A DNA stretch of 64,000 bases, taken from positions 1,612,001-1,676,000 of the forward strand of contig JAFEKR010000009.1 in assembly GCA_019022495.1 (NCBI GenBank), given 5' to 3'. This document shows positions 47,812 to 58,347 of the stretch, piece after piece. How positions within the stretch are numbered: position 1 is the stretch's first letter; every line of letters begins with the position of its first letter. Below the pieces are notes generated by a model. That model made no database searches and was not told where the DNA came from. It saw only the letters and a program-made list of their open reading frames with translations. This stretch comes from Epichloe hybrida. Lineage: Eukaryota > Ascomycota > Sordariomycetes > Hypocreales > Clavicipitaceae. Position numbers and translations under genes: made by a program.

Positions 47812-47930
47812 TTAATGATGGTGGTATTTCTCTGTGCCCTACTCCGTACTCTGTAGCTACCAAGTCTCCGTAGTAATACTTATTAGTAATACTACCTCCT
47901 ATTACCTAAGCCATTCCACACCTTAACAAG
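47812..47930 (+). repeat. Direct repeat left of the palindromic MITE
   Basis: About 119 bp sharing GTATTTCTCTGTGC and TACCTCCTATTACCTAAGCC with 48375-48466. It also contains ACTCCGTACTCTGTA, a near-palindromic motif that recurs in modified form near 54,607-54,650. Confidence 0.7.
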
Positions 47931-47958
47931 TGGTCAATGATGTTGCCTGGGTAGCGTA

Positions 47959-48372
47959 ATGCGCGGTAGTATGCAAGGAGTAATAAGTAATGCTTATATA
48001 ATACATAAAACGCGTATAACTTTATATATAAGCATTAAGATAAGTAAGTAATATATAGGATACTTAGTGTAGCTATAGGACACCCTAATTAGGCATAGCG
48101 CTAGGCGTGGCGGGTGGGCCTATTCATAGTTTAGCAAGCTCTAATTCGTGAATTAGTAGCTTTATTAGTATTAATATTACTTACTTTTTTAAATAGATTC
48201 TAGCTAATAGCGCCTTAAAATATACGTTTATACTATGCCTAATTAAGATGTCCTATAGCTACACTAAGTGTCTTACACATTACTTACCTATCTTAATGCT
48301 TATATATAAAGTTATATGCGTTTTACGTGTTATATGAGCATTACTTATTACTCCTTGCATACCACCGCGCAT
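47959..48372. mobile_element. MITE with ~140-bp terminal inverted repeats
   Basis: Left and right arms of roughly 140 bp are inverted repeats of each other, beginning ATGCGCGGTRGTATGCAAGG and sharing CTTTATATATAAGCATTAAG. TA lies at both borders (47957-47958, 48373-48374), as in Tc1/mariner-type MITEs. The 414-bp unit has no coding capacity and a centre with a further small palindrome around CTAATTCGTGAATTAG. It could form a long hairpin RNA if transcribed. It lies between two direct repeats of another sequence. Confidence 0.75.
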
Positions 48373-48374
48373 TA

Positions 48375-48466
48375 AATGATAGTTGTATTTCTCTGTGCAC
48401 TAGCTACTTAGTCTCTGTAGCAATACTACCTCCTATTACCTAAGCCACTCCCCACCTCAATAGCTA
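48375..48466 (+). repeat. Direct repeat right of the palindromic MITE
   Basis: Second, shorter copy of the 47812-47930 sequence in the same orientation. It lacks an internal piece around the duplicated AATACT segment. Confidence 0.65.
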
Positions 48467-48893
48467 GCTCTCTCGTAATACCCCGCGGAGCCTTGATCGT
48501 CCAGTCCTTTTCTTATCTACTAAGCACGCAGGATCATAGAGGTGACTGCATCAATGTTCAATGCAAGCCACAGAGCCGTCTTCGTCTCGACTTTCTTTTC
48601 CCATTGCGCCGCTGTCCAGCCCTAACCAGCCTGCTGCATGAAACATGCTGACCGAGGCTGCACGGCACCTTTACTAGCGAGCATCGGGCCGTCGCCCGTC
48701 GCGCTCAACTCTCCACCTCCGACGACAGACTCGTTGCCGCATTCGCCCACGTCCAAGACATGGCCAGATGCCAGATAGTAAGTATCGGCGCTGGACACTC
48801 AGACTCAGACATGAATGATGAGAAAATATCTGGCGCCAAAGGAGCGGGGAGTGTAGAGCTGACCAGGCAGAAGCGGAACTGAGGAGCGCCAGG
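48467..48893. other. Intergenic, upstream of the secreted-protein gene
   Basis: GC-balanced DNA with no supported gene on either strand. It is presumably the promoter of the gene starting at 49014. Confidence 0.5.
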
Positions 48894-48901
48894 TATAAAT
48901 A
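48894..48901 (+). promoter_or_regulatory. TATA box of the secreted-protein gene
   Basis: TATAAATA lies 113 bp upstream of the start codon, followed by a C/A-rich leader (CACACTCGCGACACTC). Distance and context suit a fungal core promoter. Confidence 0.6.
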
Positions 48902-49013
48902 AGAGCATGATGCCAGACAGTACGACCAAGACTCTTGTCTCTGCACACTCGCGACACTCAAAATTCTGCCTTAAGCTACAGACACTGACGTCGACTCACG
49001 CATCTTGATCAAC

Positions 49014-49409
49014 ATGAAGCTCACCACTACCCTCGCTCTCGCAATCGCGACTCTGGTCGTGGCAACGCCCATGCCAGACGAAGGCCTAGACATCAGCCCG
49101 AGAGACAACATCCTGGAGCCTCGCAGGGGCTGTAGCGGCGAACGAAAGTCGACAGAAAAATGCGACGGCAAAAGACTAGCTGCACAACACTCGTTCCACA
49201 ACTGGTGAGTCGCTCCCAAGACGGCGCGCAACAGTCTGGTTCTTGGTACTCGCAATGATGGGGCTAATCACGCGTACGACCTCAGCAAAACCATCACACG
49301 AGGCAAGTGCTGCGCACTGAACAAGGACGGCACCCGGGGCATCGAAGTGGACAAGGGGCGAGGCGGAGAGGATTGCGGCTTCTGCTTCTCGGGCAAGTGC
49401 AAGGCTTGA
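49014..49409 (+). CDS. Small secreted cysteine-rich protein
   Basis: Exon 1 is 49014-49204, intron 49205-49285 (81 nt; GTGAGT, branch-like GCTAATC, CAG), exon 2 49286-49409, giving 104 aa. Residues 1-18 (MKLTTTLALAIATLVVAT) are a typical signal peptide. An acidic pro-segment ends in a dibasic RR at 38-39, a likely Kex2 site. The mature part of 65 residues has eight cysteines (40, 50, 64, 72, 73, 94, 97, 102), enough for four disulfides, and is rich in Lys and Gly. The intron splits the codon of Cys64, and splicing restores a coherent Cys pattern. The family is not recognised. Size, secretion signal and position beside transposon-rich DNA fit an effector-like or antimicrobial secreted protein, but function is not shown. 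The ATG is the first in frame; an upstream TTG is not a plausible start. Confidence 0.82.
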
Positions 49410-49901
49410 TCTACGTGTAGGACCAGGGCGAGCGTTATACACTTGACCAAACGTGTAGATACACATATAGTTTAGTCATGAGGTTTGCCCATTGAGGTGG
49501 CTGTATCGACATGGCCCCATGATGGCGCCGAGTATATTGAATCCAAGCTCCTCGCTACATCTTTAAGTTTCGTACGAATCATTCCGTCTTGTGATATTCC
49601 TCCATGATGTCGTTGAACCGCCGCCACCGATCAAAGCCAATCTTGATATCGTCAAAGGCCTCACATCGCCACGACAAACAACGCCGTCAAACTCGGGACG
49701 GAACAGTATGCCAATTTGATCAGAAGGTGGGCGCTTGTCGTTGGGATCACGCTTGCTCAGTCCGACCCGGTTCTCGCGGTCTAAGAAACGGCAATCACCG
49801 GACTGGAGGAGTAAGCAAAAGAATGCTTGGAAGAGCCAACGAGACTGCAAGAATTGGGATAAGCTGGAAAAATCCAAAGAGGCTACTCCAGGCTAGCGAG
49901 C
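49410..49901. other. Intergenic region, no gene seen
   Basis: GC-balanced. Open frames on both strands are short and overlap with no recognisable domain. It may include the decayed downstream end of the LINE relic. Confidence 0.45.
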
Positions 49902-51060
49902 TTAAACTCTTGCCCTATTCAGATGTGCTGTCGATGACGGCATCACCATTGGGGCCTTTGACGTCCACAAGGCTGAAGTTGCCAAGGATGGGCTAAGAGG
50001 ATAAACTCTCCTCCATGCGCGATACTTGGCCGCCGCCTTTGCGCATTCTTCGGTCCACCGCAAACGCGCCATGCGTAGTCTTACGAACGGGTCGGCCAGC
50101 AGCCTTGGCTGCGAAGGCGCGGCTCGTTCCGGAGTGGCGCTTCTGCCAGAGTTTCCATCCTCTCTAGCAGCTGCCTGCGGCGCCATCGACTCGGAAGAAA
50201 CGTGACTGTGACTGGCTTGGATCCGGGCTCTGACGAGATTGCTCGAACACATTGTGATTCGGTGTCTGCCTCTTCTGCTGTCGCCGTACCATGCCATGAA
50301 CTCGCTTGGGGCGGGCAGGGCCATTTAGGGTCATCAGCGCAATGTGGTCCGAGGCAGTTTGCGCACTTGCTCGAGAGCGGCACACTCTTGGCTACTATGG
50401 CCGGTCTTGCCACATCGTCTGCAGCGCGCCATCCGATCGCAGCTCATGGCGAGCGTGGAAATCCCAGCATTCATCGCATTGACTGGGAACGCTGGGCTTG
50501 TCGATATATATGATAGCGGGCGAGACGACTGGCGCCGCCCAATCCGCCTGCCGTTGCACAAGTAAATCGCGCGTAGTTACACCCGATGCCCGGATGGCCC
50601 AGCCCGTGTTCACCGGGAAGGGCTGCCGGAATGCGGCGTAGGTTCGATACCGACTTTAGCGGCGATGTGGGCCCGGCTTGCGTATCTTTTCATGGTTTCG
50701 GGCCCGGAGCGTCAGCGTCAAGTCGGACGAAGACACGAAGGGTCTTGCGTCGGTGGGTCTACGGGCGGTCGCCCTGGACTCCTGGCAGACGAGTGGCGAG
50801 TGGCCGTTTGATTGATGTTTTCGCTGTAATAGTGGGGCGGGAGCCGTAATGGCCAGCTGTCCTCGGGGGTTTCTGCCGGAGGCGAGAACGGGTTTCGGTG
50901 GTTCTCCAAACTCGGCGAGAGCAATTGTTAAGCGAAAAGGTGTGTATCCCATCTTGCTTAATTATGCCCCTTGTGTTCTCCCACCAAGATCCCAATGCAA
51001 CTGTGGGACAGCGCGAGCATGACCTCCCCAATGCCAGAAAGTTTGTGTTCACCTCCGAGA
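49902..51060 (-). pseudogene. Tad-like LINE ORF1 (gag) remnant
   Basis: Reading the minus strand downward, NTGWAIRASGVTTRDLLVQ near 50,600 resembles the conserved segment before the zinc knuckles of fungal LINE ORF1 proteins. It is followed by QCDECWDFHARH, RCRRCGKTGHSSQEC (a perfect CX2CX4HX4C knuckle, ~50,380-50,430) and KCANCLGPHCADDPKWPC in a third frame. ARLRWTEECAKAAAKYRAW near 50,050 is the basic C-terminal part. Three frames are needed, so at least two frameshifts. No RT or endonuclease ORF follows. Unlike the LTR elements it is not AT-biased, suggesting decay by indels without RIP. Confidence 0.65.
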
Positions 51061-51918
51061 CCTCAGGCTGTGTGTCGAGGCCATCACGTGGATAGCCCGA
51101 TAGAATCGATGAGGGCCTCTGACTTCATCTCGGGATCATAGGACTAGCCTCCGTGGACCGCCTGCAGGCCATGGCCAACAACTCTGGCTCCTCTGACACT
51201 GGCGTCCCGGGACCGTATCTGGCTCGTTGGCAGAGCTTGATTGACGAGGGCACTCATTACTCCAGTCCAGCCCATGGGTGCCATGCGCCACGGTAAGGAC
51301 GTCAAAAACAATTCGGCTGTGGGCAAGGCGAGCTCAAAGTCTTCGGGCGGCACCGCTGGCATTCCCGATACTCGACTGCCCCCTGAATGAAAGTGGATTT
51401 TAGTGCATATTGAATATTGGATGGCGGACGGGGACACAGAACAGTTGTTGTGTTGTTGACACGGGTTACTAGTAAAACAGGAAGAAAAAAAAAAAAAAAA
51501 TATACAGCTAGCAGATACAAGTTGCGCCTCTTGAATCAAACAAAAACAGGCTAGAACCTCTATTATTGCCAAACCAATTCCAAACACCACGTTGCGGCTC
51601 TCGAGATGGCCCAGCCGGATATCGGGGGTTAGTTTGATGTAGTATGCATGCTGGCATCTCTCTTCCAGCGTCGCATTCCGTGAATCCGTCCCATCATCAT
51701 CGACCCCGCGCCTGCCCCGCCCCCTCCACCGTTCGACAAGGCAGCAACTGCCCCGCTTGCTCGCTCCAATATAAAACCGTCAAGTTCAGTCTGATCAGTC
51801 TGATTCCATATCGATGGCGTGCATGCGAAGCCATTTTCTTTGTGCACTTGATGACTTGTCGCTGATTGATGCAGAATCAATGTGCGCCCTCCCAAAAAAA
51901 AAAAAAATTGCCTGCCTA
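51061..51918. other. Intergenic region with A16 tract
   Basis: No supported gene. A short plus-strand frame (51163-51296) is possible but unsupported. A run of 16 A lies at 51485-51500 and another A-run at about 51,894-51,907. A poly-A tract could be a retroposon tail or simple slippage. Confidence 0.4.
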
Positions 51919-52836
51919 CTACCGACCCACCGGGAATGGGCGATAATTGCCATCGTCGTCGTCCGTGTGCGACGATGCAGCCCCGCTTGTCTTGAGCAAT
52001 GCCGGAGGAGTCAAGGGCACCATCGTTCTTGGTACTGTCGAATAAGCGACGTTGTTGTATGGAGCCGTCACAGCCACGGCCACGGCCGGCATCATCTGGC
52101 CATCAGGGATGTTGGGTGCCGGCGCAAGCAATGGTGGTTGTCCCTGCCCGGGGCCCCATTGCTCGATGAAGCTTTTTCGGCGATGGCTAGATGGTGAGGA
52201 CGTTGTGGAAGGCAGAGTCTTTTTTTCCCCAAATCGCTCTTTGAGACGTTCTCTCTCCGCCTTGTATTCTCTCGACTCTCCGTCCTTGTCCCTGTCCTTC
52301 CTGCGGCTGCGGTCCTCACGGTCACGGTCACGGTCACGGTCACGGTGTCGCTCTTTATCCTTCTTGCTGCTGCTCGATTTGCGACATGACGACGTGGGTG
52401 ATGGGGCCGCCGGTGCATGTGGAACACTGTTTGAGCTGGCTGCACTGTTTGCTGCGCTACTCAGCGAAGCGAGCGCACGATATCGTGCTTCCAAAGCCGT
52501 GTGTTTCTGCCCAAGTGCTTCATATTGACGGTTCAGTACGTCATTAGCATCCTTGTACCTCTGGATTGCCACGTTCAAGTCTGCAATCTCGGCCTTCAAT
52601 GTGCACAGCTGCGTTTTCATATCGCCGTTGGCCTGGTGCGTCTCGGATAACTTCTTGTTTGCTTGTTCGAAAAGCAGCTGGTAGCGATCGCGTTCTGCGT
52701 AGACCTTGTTGAGTTCGGTATTGTATAATGTGTCGCGGGCAGTGTCATCGTATTCGTAGCCTGATGATGAATGCCCGTTGCTCGTGCGAGTTCGGCGACC
52801 AGTGTTGGCCGAGGCCCGCTGCGTGCATGATGGCAT
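51919..52836 (-). CDS. Coiled-coil protein with Arg/Asp-rich linker
   Basis: Intronless frame of 305 aa starting at ATG 52836 (context CGCCATGCC) and ending TAG at 51919. Layout: a Ser/Thr/Arg-rich N-terminus (1-35); a coiled coil at about 38-122 (ELNKVYAERDRYQLLFEQAN, later LKAEIADLNVAIQRYKDAN); a Ser/Pro linker; an RDRDRDRDRED-type charged repeat at 163-205, encoded by CACGGT repeats; KSFIEQWGPGQ at 221-231; and a Pro/Ala-rich tail ending after DDDDGNYRPF. No signal peptide or membrane segment. The family is not recognised. The heptad region recalls the protein encoded at 55317-56024, so the two may be distant paralogues. The GA-rich stretch at 53,022-53,067 lies in its upstream region. Confidence 0.75.
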   Translation of the reverse strand: MPSCTQRASANTGRRTRTSNGHSSSGYEYDDTARDTLYNTELNKVYAERDRYQLLFEQANKKLSETHQANGDMKTQLCTLKAEIADLNVAIQRYKDANDVLNRQYEALGQKHTALEARYRALASLSSAANSAASSNSVPHAPAAPSPTSSCRKSSSSKKDKERHRDRDRDRDREDRSRRKDRDKDGESREYKAERERLKERFGEKKTLPSTTSSPSSHRRKSFIEQWGPGQGQPPLLAPAPNIPDGQMMPAVAVAVTAPYNNVAYSTVPRTMVPLTPPALLKTSGAASSHTDDDDGNYRPFPVGR

Positions 52837-55316
52837 GGCGGCGGCTTCTGCGCTTTGCTTGTTCGATATCCTCGCAGATCCAGAAACAAGCCAACCCCCT
52901 TATTAGTCCCAAGAGGACGAAACCAGTTGCGGTAATTGAACTGGTAATTGAAACGCTGAGAGATTTAGGCTCTTGGGCACTCAAGAAGCCACCAGAAGAC
53001 GCGCGCAAATCTGAGGGCACCTTTTCTCTCTCTCTCTCTTTTTTTTTCCCTTTCTCCCTCCCCCTTCTTTTCCCGTCCGTTGCCGCTCAAATAGGCAGTC
53101 AACCGGTCGGTGCGGGGGGCACAGTTCGGAGGACGGCGTACAGGCAAAAAGACTTGGCGGTGGTGGGAATGGACCAGGGACCAGGGTCAGGTAGGCAGAC
53201 TTGTAAGTGTGATAAGATTATAACAGTCACCACAGGATGGTATGTCCGAATTGATGAGAGGGCTGGTTTGCTGTGGTGGTCAACGAGGAGTAGCGGTGCA
53301 GGGTATTCTTTACAGTAAACTGATCGTCTGTAGACAAGCGAGGGATGCAAAAATGAAAAGAGAGAGAGATGACTTTTCAGGAAAGAGGACGTGGGTAATA
53401 TATTCAGCCATCATTCAGAGGTGGGATGGATGCGTCCCTGGATGCGTCACTTGGATGGGTGGGTGACCCTTTTTGCGGCTTGCCTTCTTGCAGCAACCAA
53501 GATGGCCAAGGCAGCCTGGCCAGCTGCCTGCCTAGTAGCCAAAGTAGTTGGTTGTGATTTGTCACTTGCTGACCGTAGTCGAGTGGCATTTCCAGGCATT
53601 ACTGTTCAGAAAGCTTCTGGGGATTCCAAACCTGGGAATGGCGCCAGGCATCGAGACCCTCGCCTGTTCACCATGTGTCCTGGCAATGTGGCATGCAGGA
53701 CGTCCAGGCAGACGCAGATCAGACGGCGGGCGGCCTTGTATGTGCCGGGCTCAACTTGCACTTACACTCACACTTACACGGCACGGGCCATCTCCACCAT
53801 TGTCGATGCCTGTCAAGGGTGGCCGTGAAGTCGAAGAAATCGGCGTCGCTGTCCAACAAGTCTGGTCTGTTCGATGCCAGAGCCATCCTTCTCCAACGGC
53901 CATGCTCGCGTTCTTTCTGCGCAACGCTAGCCTCGAGACCCCCAAGGCGGTCCGCCAGGCATTTCGCCCATCGTGCATTGATTGGCCTTTCCTTGAGACA
54001 CCCTTGTTGCGTTATTGCAGCCTGGGGCCGCGGCCGCACCGTGTGACTCACTCACCTATTTCAACGCCGATGAACCCATTGCTTCCTGCCGGGGTCGGCT
54101 CGCGATAGCTGCTCGCCAGGAGATTCTTCTTCTGCCTGAAATTCCATCTTGTTCGTCTCGTGCTCAAAGGGATCGTCGGTTTGTGGCGCTGTCCTTCCTG
54201 CACAACGCAAGTCGCAAGTGGAAGCGAAGGGGACCCTGTCAGCAGGCAGATGCCGCTGGGTAATAATGTTAAGGCTGAGGATTCACTCCCCCCTGGCCCC
54301 TGGGCCCTGGGCCCTGGGGACCTCGTCATCGTGCTGATGGTGTTGGTGTTGCTCCGACGCTTTTCAGTCAGGCCGGATCAGCGAAGCTTGCCGAGTTTCT
54401 GGCCGGCCGCATTTGCAAGAAAAATAAATACCCGCACGGGCACGTTGAGTAATAGGGCACGTTGAGTAGGGCACGGGCGACGAGGAAGGCACAGCTCAGC
54501 TCAGACAGAGCCCAGCTCGGCTACGGGCTGTCCCGCTCTTTCCCTGTTTGTCGTCGACATGCCCGTGGCAATGCAGAGCATCCATCTCACCCAGCGAACA
54601 ACTCGTACTCCGTCCGTACCTGCATCTCGGACTCTACAGAGTATGTACGGACTAGTAGGTCCTCAACCCAGCCGCCCTTCTCCTCCACCCATTCGCAACT
54701 TCGCCACCTCGCGGCTGTAAACCACCAGACCAGCCGCGCGTCTGACCTCCCCTTGTTCCAGTCTGGGAGCCCCCAACTTAATTTTAGACGCAGCCCGTTC
54801 CTTCATTTCTGCTGCCTCTTTTTCTGTCCCGGCCACTTTTTATTTTCTGCTCTACAGGCCTCCCGCTTGCACGGCCCCCACATGATGCCTGGCCACGCGC
54901 CGCAGGTGCATGCAGCCTTTTTCGACAACACCCGAGCAGTGCGTCGTCAACAAGACTGCTCGTGGGAAGATGGCGTACACCATTGGCGGGAGGCAGATTC
55001 CAAATTTGGTGTATTCGGCAGAGTCTATCCAAGTGTAAAAAATGGGGGTGTCAACGCAAGTTCTCTCTGCTCCGGTCACGGCGACCGCACCCCAAATAAT
55101 AATGGTAAATGGTAAATACATGCTATAGCCTGTAAAACATCCTTGCCTGATCTTGTAATCAACCTGTATCGACTCAAAAGCCGTCGTAAAAGCCGTCAAT
55201 TTTGCAAAAAAATAAAAAAATAAAAAAAAAAGGTAGACCCTCCAGTCAAGCCCCTGTAGTTAGAAAGTAGAGTAGAAAGAAACGCGGATTGAAAGACCCA
55301 GGAAGAAAAATCAGCA
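52837..55316. other. Intergenic, 2.5 kb, no supported gene
   Basis: Several open frames of 60-217 codons overlap on both strands, but their composition is like a random GC-balanced sequence and none shows a domain. Noted details: a 45-bp pyrimidine tract (53,022-53,067); short GGGCCCT repeats (54,298-54,318); a CT-rich block at 54,660-54,850 that looks like a 5' flank; and an inverted TCCGTAC/GTACGGA pair at 54,611-54,653. Confidence 0.5.
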
Positions 55317-56024
55317 TCAGATGATCCGCCGCCGTTTCAATATCTCCTCATACGCTTTCATCTTCTCCGTTCGGATATCGAGAGTGACGGAGATGTCATC
55401 GTGCACCCGTTTCGTATCCTCGTACTTGCCCTTCCAGTACCGATACTGATCACGCCAGTAGTCAATCTCGCCGAGAAGCTCCGACGACCGCCGGCCGCAG
55501 CTCTGCTCGACCTGCCGCTGCAGGTGTTCGATTTTGTCTTTGAGGCCGCAGTTCTCATCGCTGAGCTCCTTCTTCTCCTTCTCCAGCCCGTCAATCGTCT
55601 GCTTCAGCTTGTCTTCCTCGCGGCAGTGTCTCCCCTCGTTATTACAGGCGTTATCCAGGGACTTCCGGAGGGCCTCGTTATCGGCGGCGAGGACGCTGAT
55701 CTGTTTCTGAAGTTGCGGCACGACGACGTGGCACAGGTCGTGGGCTTCTGCTTGGGCAGAGGCGAGGCTTGCCTTCAGAGTGTTGACCTCGGCGACGAGA
55801 CGACTGTTTGTGTCCTGGAGGCAGCGCTCCCGCTCTTTGATACGGTCCCATTCATCAACACGGACTTTGTAGTAGTCTCGGGTCTCGAGACAAGGGTCAT
55901 GTTTTGGTAGGTGGTGGTGGTGGTGGTGATGGTGGTGGCGATGGCCGTGAGAGCGGGAGCGTTTGATGGACACAAACTGGTTCTTGCCGGCTGCCGATGT
56001 TTCGACGTAGAAGCGTCTAGACAT
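55317..56024 (-). CDS. His-tract coiled-coil protein
   Basis: 235 aa from ATG at 56024 to TGA at 55317. An upstream in-frame GTG (56075) would add 17 residues but is not an ATG and is preceded by a stop, so the ATG is preferred. Layout: MSRRFYVETSAAGKNQF, a basic Ser/His patch, nine consecutive His (30-38), then RDYYKVRVDEWDRIKERERC and an almost continuous coiled coil from about 60 to 175 (VPQLQKQISVLAADNEALRK, LEKEKKELSDENCGLKDKIE). An aromatic-rich segment follows (IDYWRDQYRYWKGKYED, 187-203), with a basic end (KRRRII). No signal peptide. Function unknown; probably a cytoplasmic structural or scaffold protein. It lies only ~140 bp from the AT-rich boundary. Confidence 0.78.
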   Translation of the reverse strand: MSRRFYVETSAAGKNQFVSIKRSRSHGHRHHHHHHHHHLPKHDPCLETRDYYKVRVDEWDRIKERERCLQDTNSRLVAEVNTLKASLASAQAEAHDLCHVVVPQLQKQISVLAADNEALRKSLDNACNNEGRHCREEDKLKQTIDGLEKEKKELSDENCGLKDKIEHLQRQVEQSCGRRSSELLGEIDYWRDQYRYWKGKYEDTKRVHDDISVTLDIRTEKMKAYEEILKRRRII

Positions 56025-56159
56025 GTGAGTATCGGCTTCGGCTTTTGGCGCCGGTGTGCTCTGTTGTGCACCCACTTTGGCGGTGGTAATTTAAATTTGT
56101 GGTGGTTTTTGCTTGGTATCATAGACAGGACGGACGCTTGCGAGACCTGGTGGATGTCG

Positions 56160-58130
56160 CAATGAATAAACTTATTAAGGAATATTAGGTTAAGTAAATC
56201 CTAGTGGCTTAGAATGCCCTAGGCTAGGGTAAGAGATATAATATACTTATTAAGTAAGTAAGCTATATATAGCCTATATAGAAACTATTAGAAAATATAG
56301 TATAAATATAGGCCCTTAATAAGTTTAAAGTAAAATAGGGAGATATATAGTATAATAATAAACTAAGTTAATTTTAGAAAACTTATTTACTTATAAAGAC
56401 TTCTATATATATCTATAATGCTAATATATTATAGTTTATTACTATTACTTAAAGGGAATAATTATTCTCTAAGTCTTTATCTAAATTAATAGGAGAGTTT
56501 ATATAGGCATATATTACCTTTATTTAAAGCTAGTGCTTTACTAATATAGCTATAGTATATTTACCTAGTAATAGTTATAGTATAAAGAGTTATTTACTAG
56601 GGATATAACCTAGGTTTTAGATAGTATAGGTAAGGTTAATATATAGAGTATATATAGGTAAAGGTATAACTAGAGTATAAGGGGGGGGATAGTAAGTAAG
56701 AATAGTAATCCTAGTAAGATAAGGAATATTATTTCTAGCTAGGGGTTAGCTAGCTCTAGGGTTTCTAAGGGTATATTTAGGAGAAAAACTAGCTAACTTT
56801 AACTTAAAGGGAAGATAAGTAAGCTACTAGTAATAATAGGAAGGAGAGTTATTACCTAACTTAGTAATTTAATAATAGTATTAGTTCCTACTATAATAAT
56901 AAGGGGTAAGTGCCTAGATAAGGGTAGTAAATTACTTGTGTATTTCTTTATATATAGTATTTAGGCTACTAATAACCTATTGGTTTTATTAGAATAAAAT
57001 GCTAGTAAGTTATTATATAGACTACGCTATACTATAACTAGCTAAAGGGCTAGCGCTAATAAAGGGGATAATATTAAGGCTAGTTATATTTATTATAGGG
57101 GTGTCTATAGCTAAAGACACCCTAAGAGCTAAGTGTATAGAAGCTAGGTTAAATTACGCCTAGCTAAGGAGAGCGTTCTAGTAACTAATAAGATAGTAAT
57201 ATTACTATAATAAGATAAGTATCTTTTTCTTAGTAGTTATAGTCTTAAGGACTCTAGGTTTAATAATATATATACCTATAGTAATTTTAGCCTTAAGATC
57301 CTTAAGGGCATATTAGAGTTATAGGTTAGTAAATAAAAGCCTAGTGTACTATATATAGGTAATATAATATTACTAATAGGGAGAATATAACTTCTTACTT
57401 TAAGGTAAATAATAGTTTAAGACACTAGTAATAAAAGCCTATTTAATATAAGGACTATAGGGACACTAGACTAATTTAAGTATAGTATACTATTTATTAT
57501 TAGAGTTTCCCTCTATAAGGTACTTACTAATAAAATAGGATATTAGTATAGTAAGAGTAATTACTCCTATAGCTACTAGAGCTATAGGAATAAGGGTATT
57601 AGTTTAGTATTAAGGTATTTTAGTAAAGGAAATAATTATTTAGAAGGAGGGAACTAATAGGATAATAGGAAAGGTATAATAGGATTATAATAATAAAGGG
57701 ATAGTATTATATAAAGGGGAAAGTAAGATAAGTATAAGCTAAAGTAAGATATTTATAGTAGAAGTTATACCTATATTAGGTATACTATAAATAGGTAGGG
57801 GTAAGGTAATTATTTATAATAAATAACCTATTAGTAAGGCAAATATATTACGCGTAATAGGTAGGGGTAAGGTAATTATTTATAATAAATAACCTGTTAG
57901 TAAGGCAAATATATCACGTGTACTATAAAATAATACCTAGAAGTAAGGGGGGGTTACTATAATAGATAATAAGGTAATAGGGCAGGTGCCTATTAGACGC
58001 TTTATAAATAGCTATTAGTAAGGGCAGATTTCGTTATAATAACTAAGGGTATATATAATATAAGTATTACGCATATTACTAGGGGTTAATATAAAGGGGA
58101 GTTTATTAATAATAGGTAAGTAAGGGTATA
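56160..58130. other. RIP-mutated relic, unassigned
   Basis: The composition switches abruptly at about 56,160. Protein-like plus-strand fragments appear near 56,930-57,420 with RIP-type stops. Two runs of G (near 56,683 and 57,949) resemble polypurine tracts of LTR elements. No domain is recognised. Confidence 0.4.
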
Positions 58131-58347
58131 TATAAGGGCTTAGGCTTTGCCTAAGCATTGTTTATATAGTAATTAGAGAGAGAAGTAGTAAAAGTAGTTA
58201 GGGTAAGGAAAGGAGGCTTATATAAGTAGCTAAGGGGGTATAAGGGGCACCACTAGGGATAGCCTCTTACCTTTCCTCCTTTCTCCTTAAGTCTCTTAAT
58301 ACTATATTAACGCCCTATCGCAGTAGCCTAGGGGCCAGTCCATAACA
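58131..58347 (+). repeat. LTR of the Gypsy-A family (217 bp)
   Basis: Same length as 3104-3320, starting TATAAGGGC (TG changed to TA) and ending CCATAACA. The internal AAGTCTCTTAAT priming segment is conserved. No complementary site follows, so this is a 3' or solo LTR. No matching duplication flanks it (GTATA versus CTAGG). Confidence 0.8.

Noticed and set aside
51144..51590. 148-codon minus-strand ORF with a run of Phe
   Set aside because: The Phe run is the translated A16 tract, and the rest has no recognisable feature.
53548..54108. 186-codon plus-strand ORF
   Set aside because: No domain or coding-like composition; several frames of similar length overlap it.
54970..55038. 22-codon ORF starting MAYTIGGRQIPN, like the start of mitochondrial ATP synthase subunit k
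   Set aside because: The match is only about a dozen residues, the frame stops at once, and no exon continuing the family was found.
54462..55115. 217-codon plus-strand ORF
   Set aside because: Composition looks like chance in GC-balanced DNA, no domain, no plausible promoter and start, and overlapping frames on the other strand are equally long.
55317..56075. N-myristoylated protein starting MGAQQS
   Set aside because: The M is a GTG codon at 56075 with a stop just upstream. The first ATG is at 56024, so the myristoylation motif is not supported.
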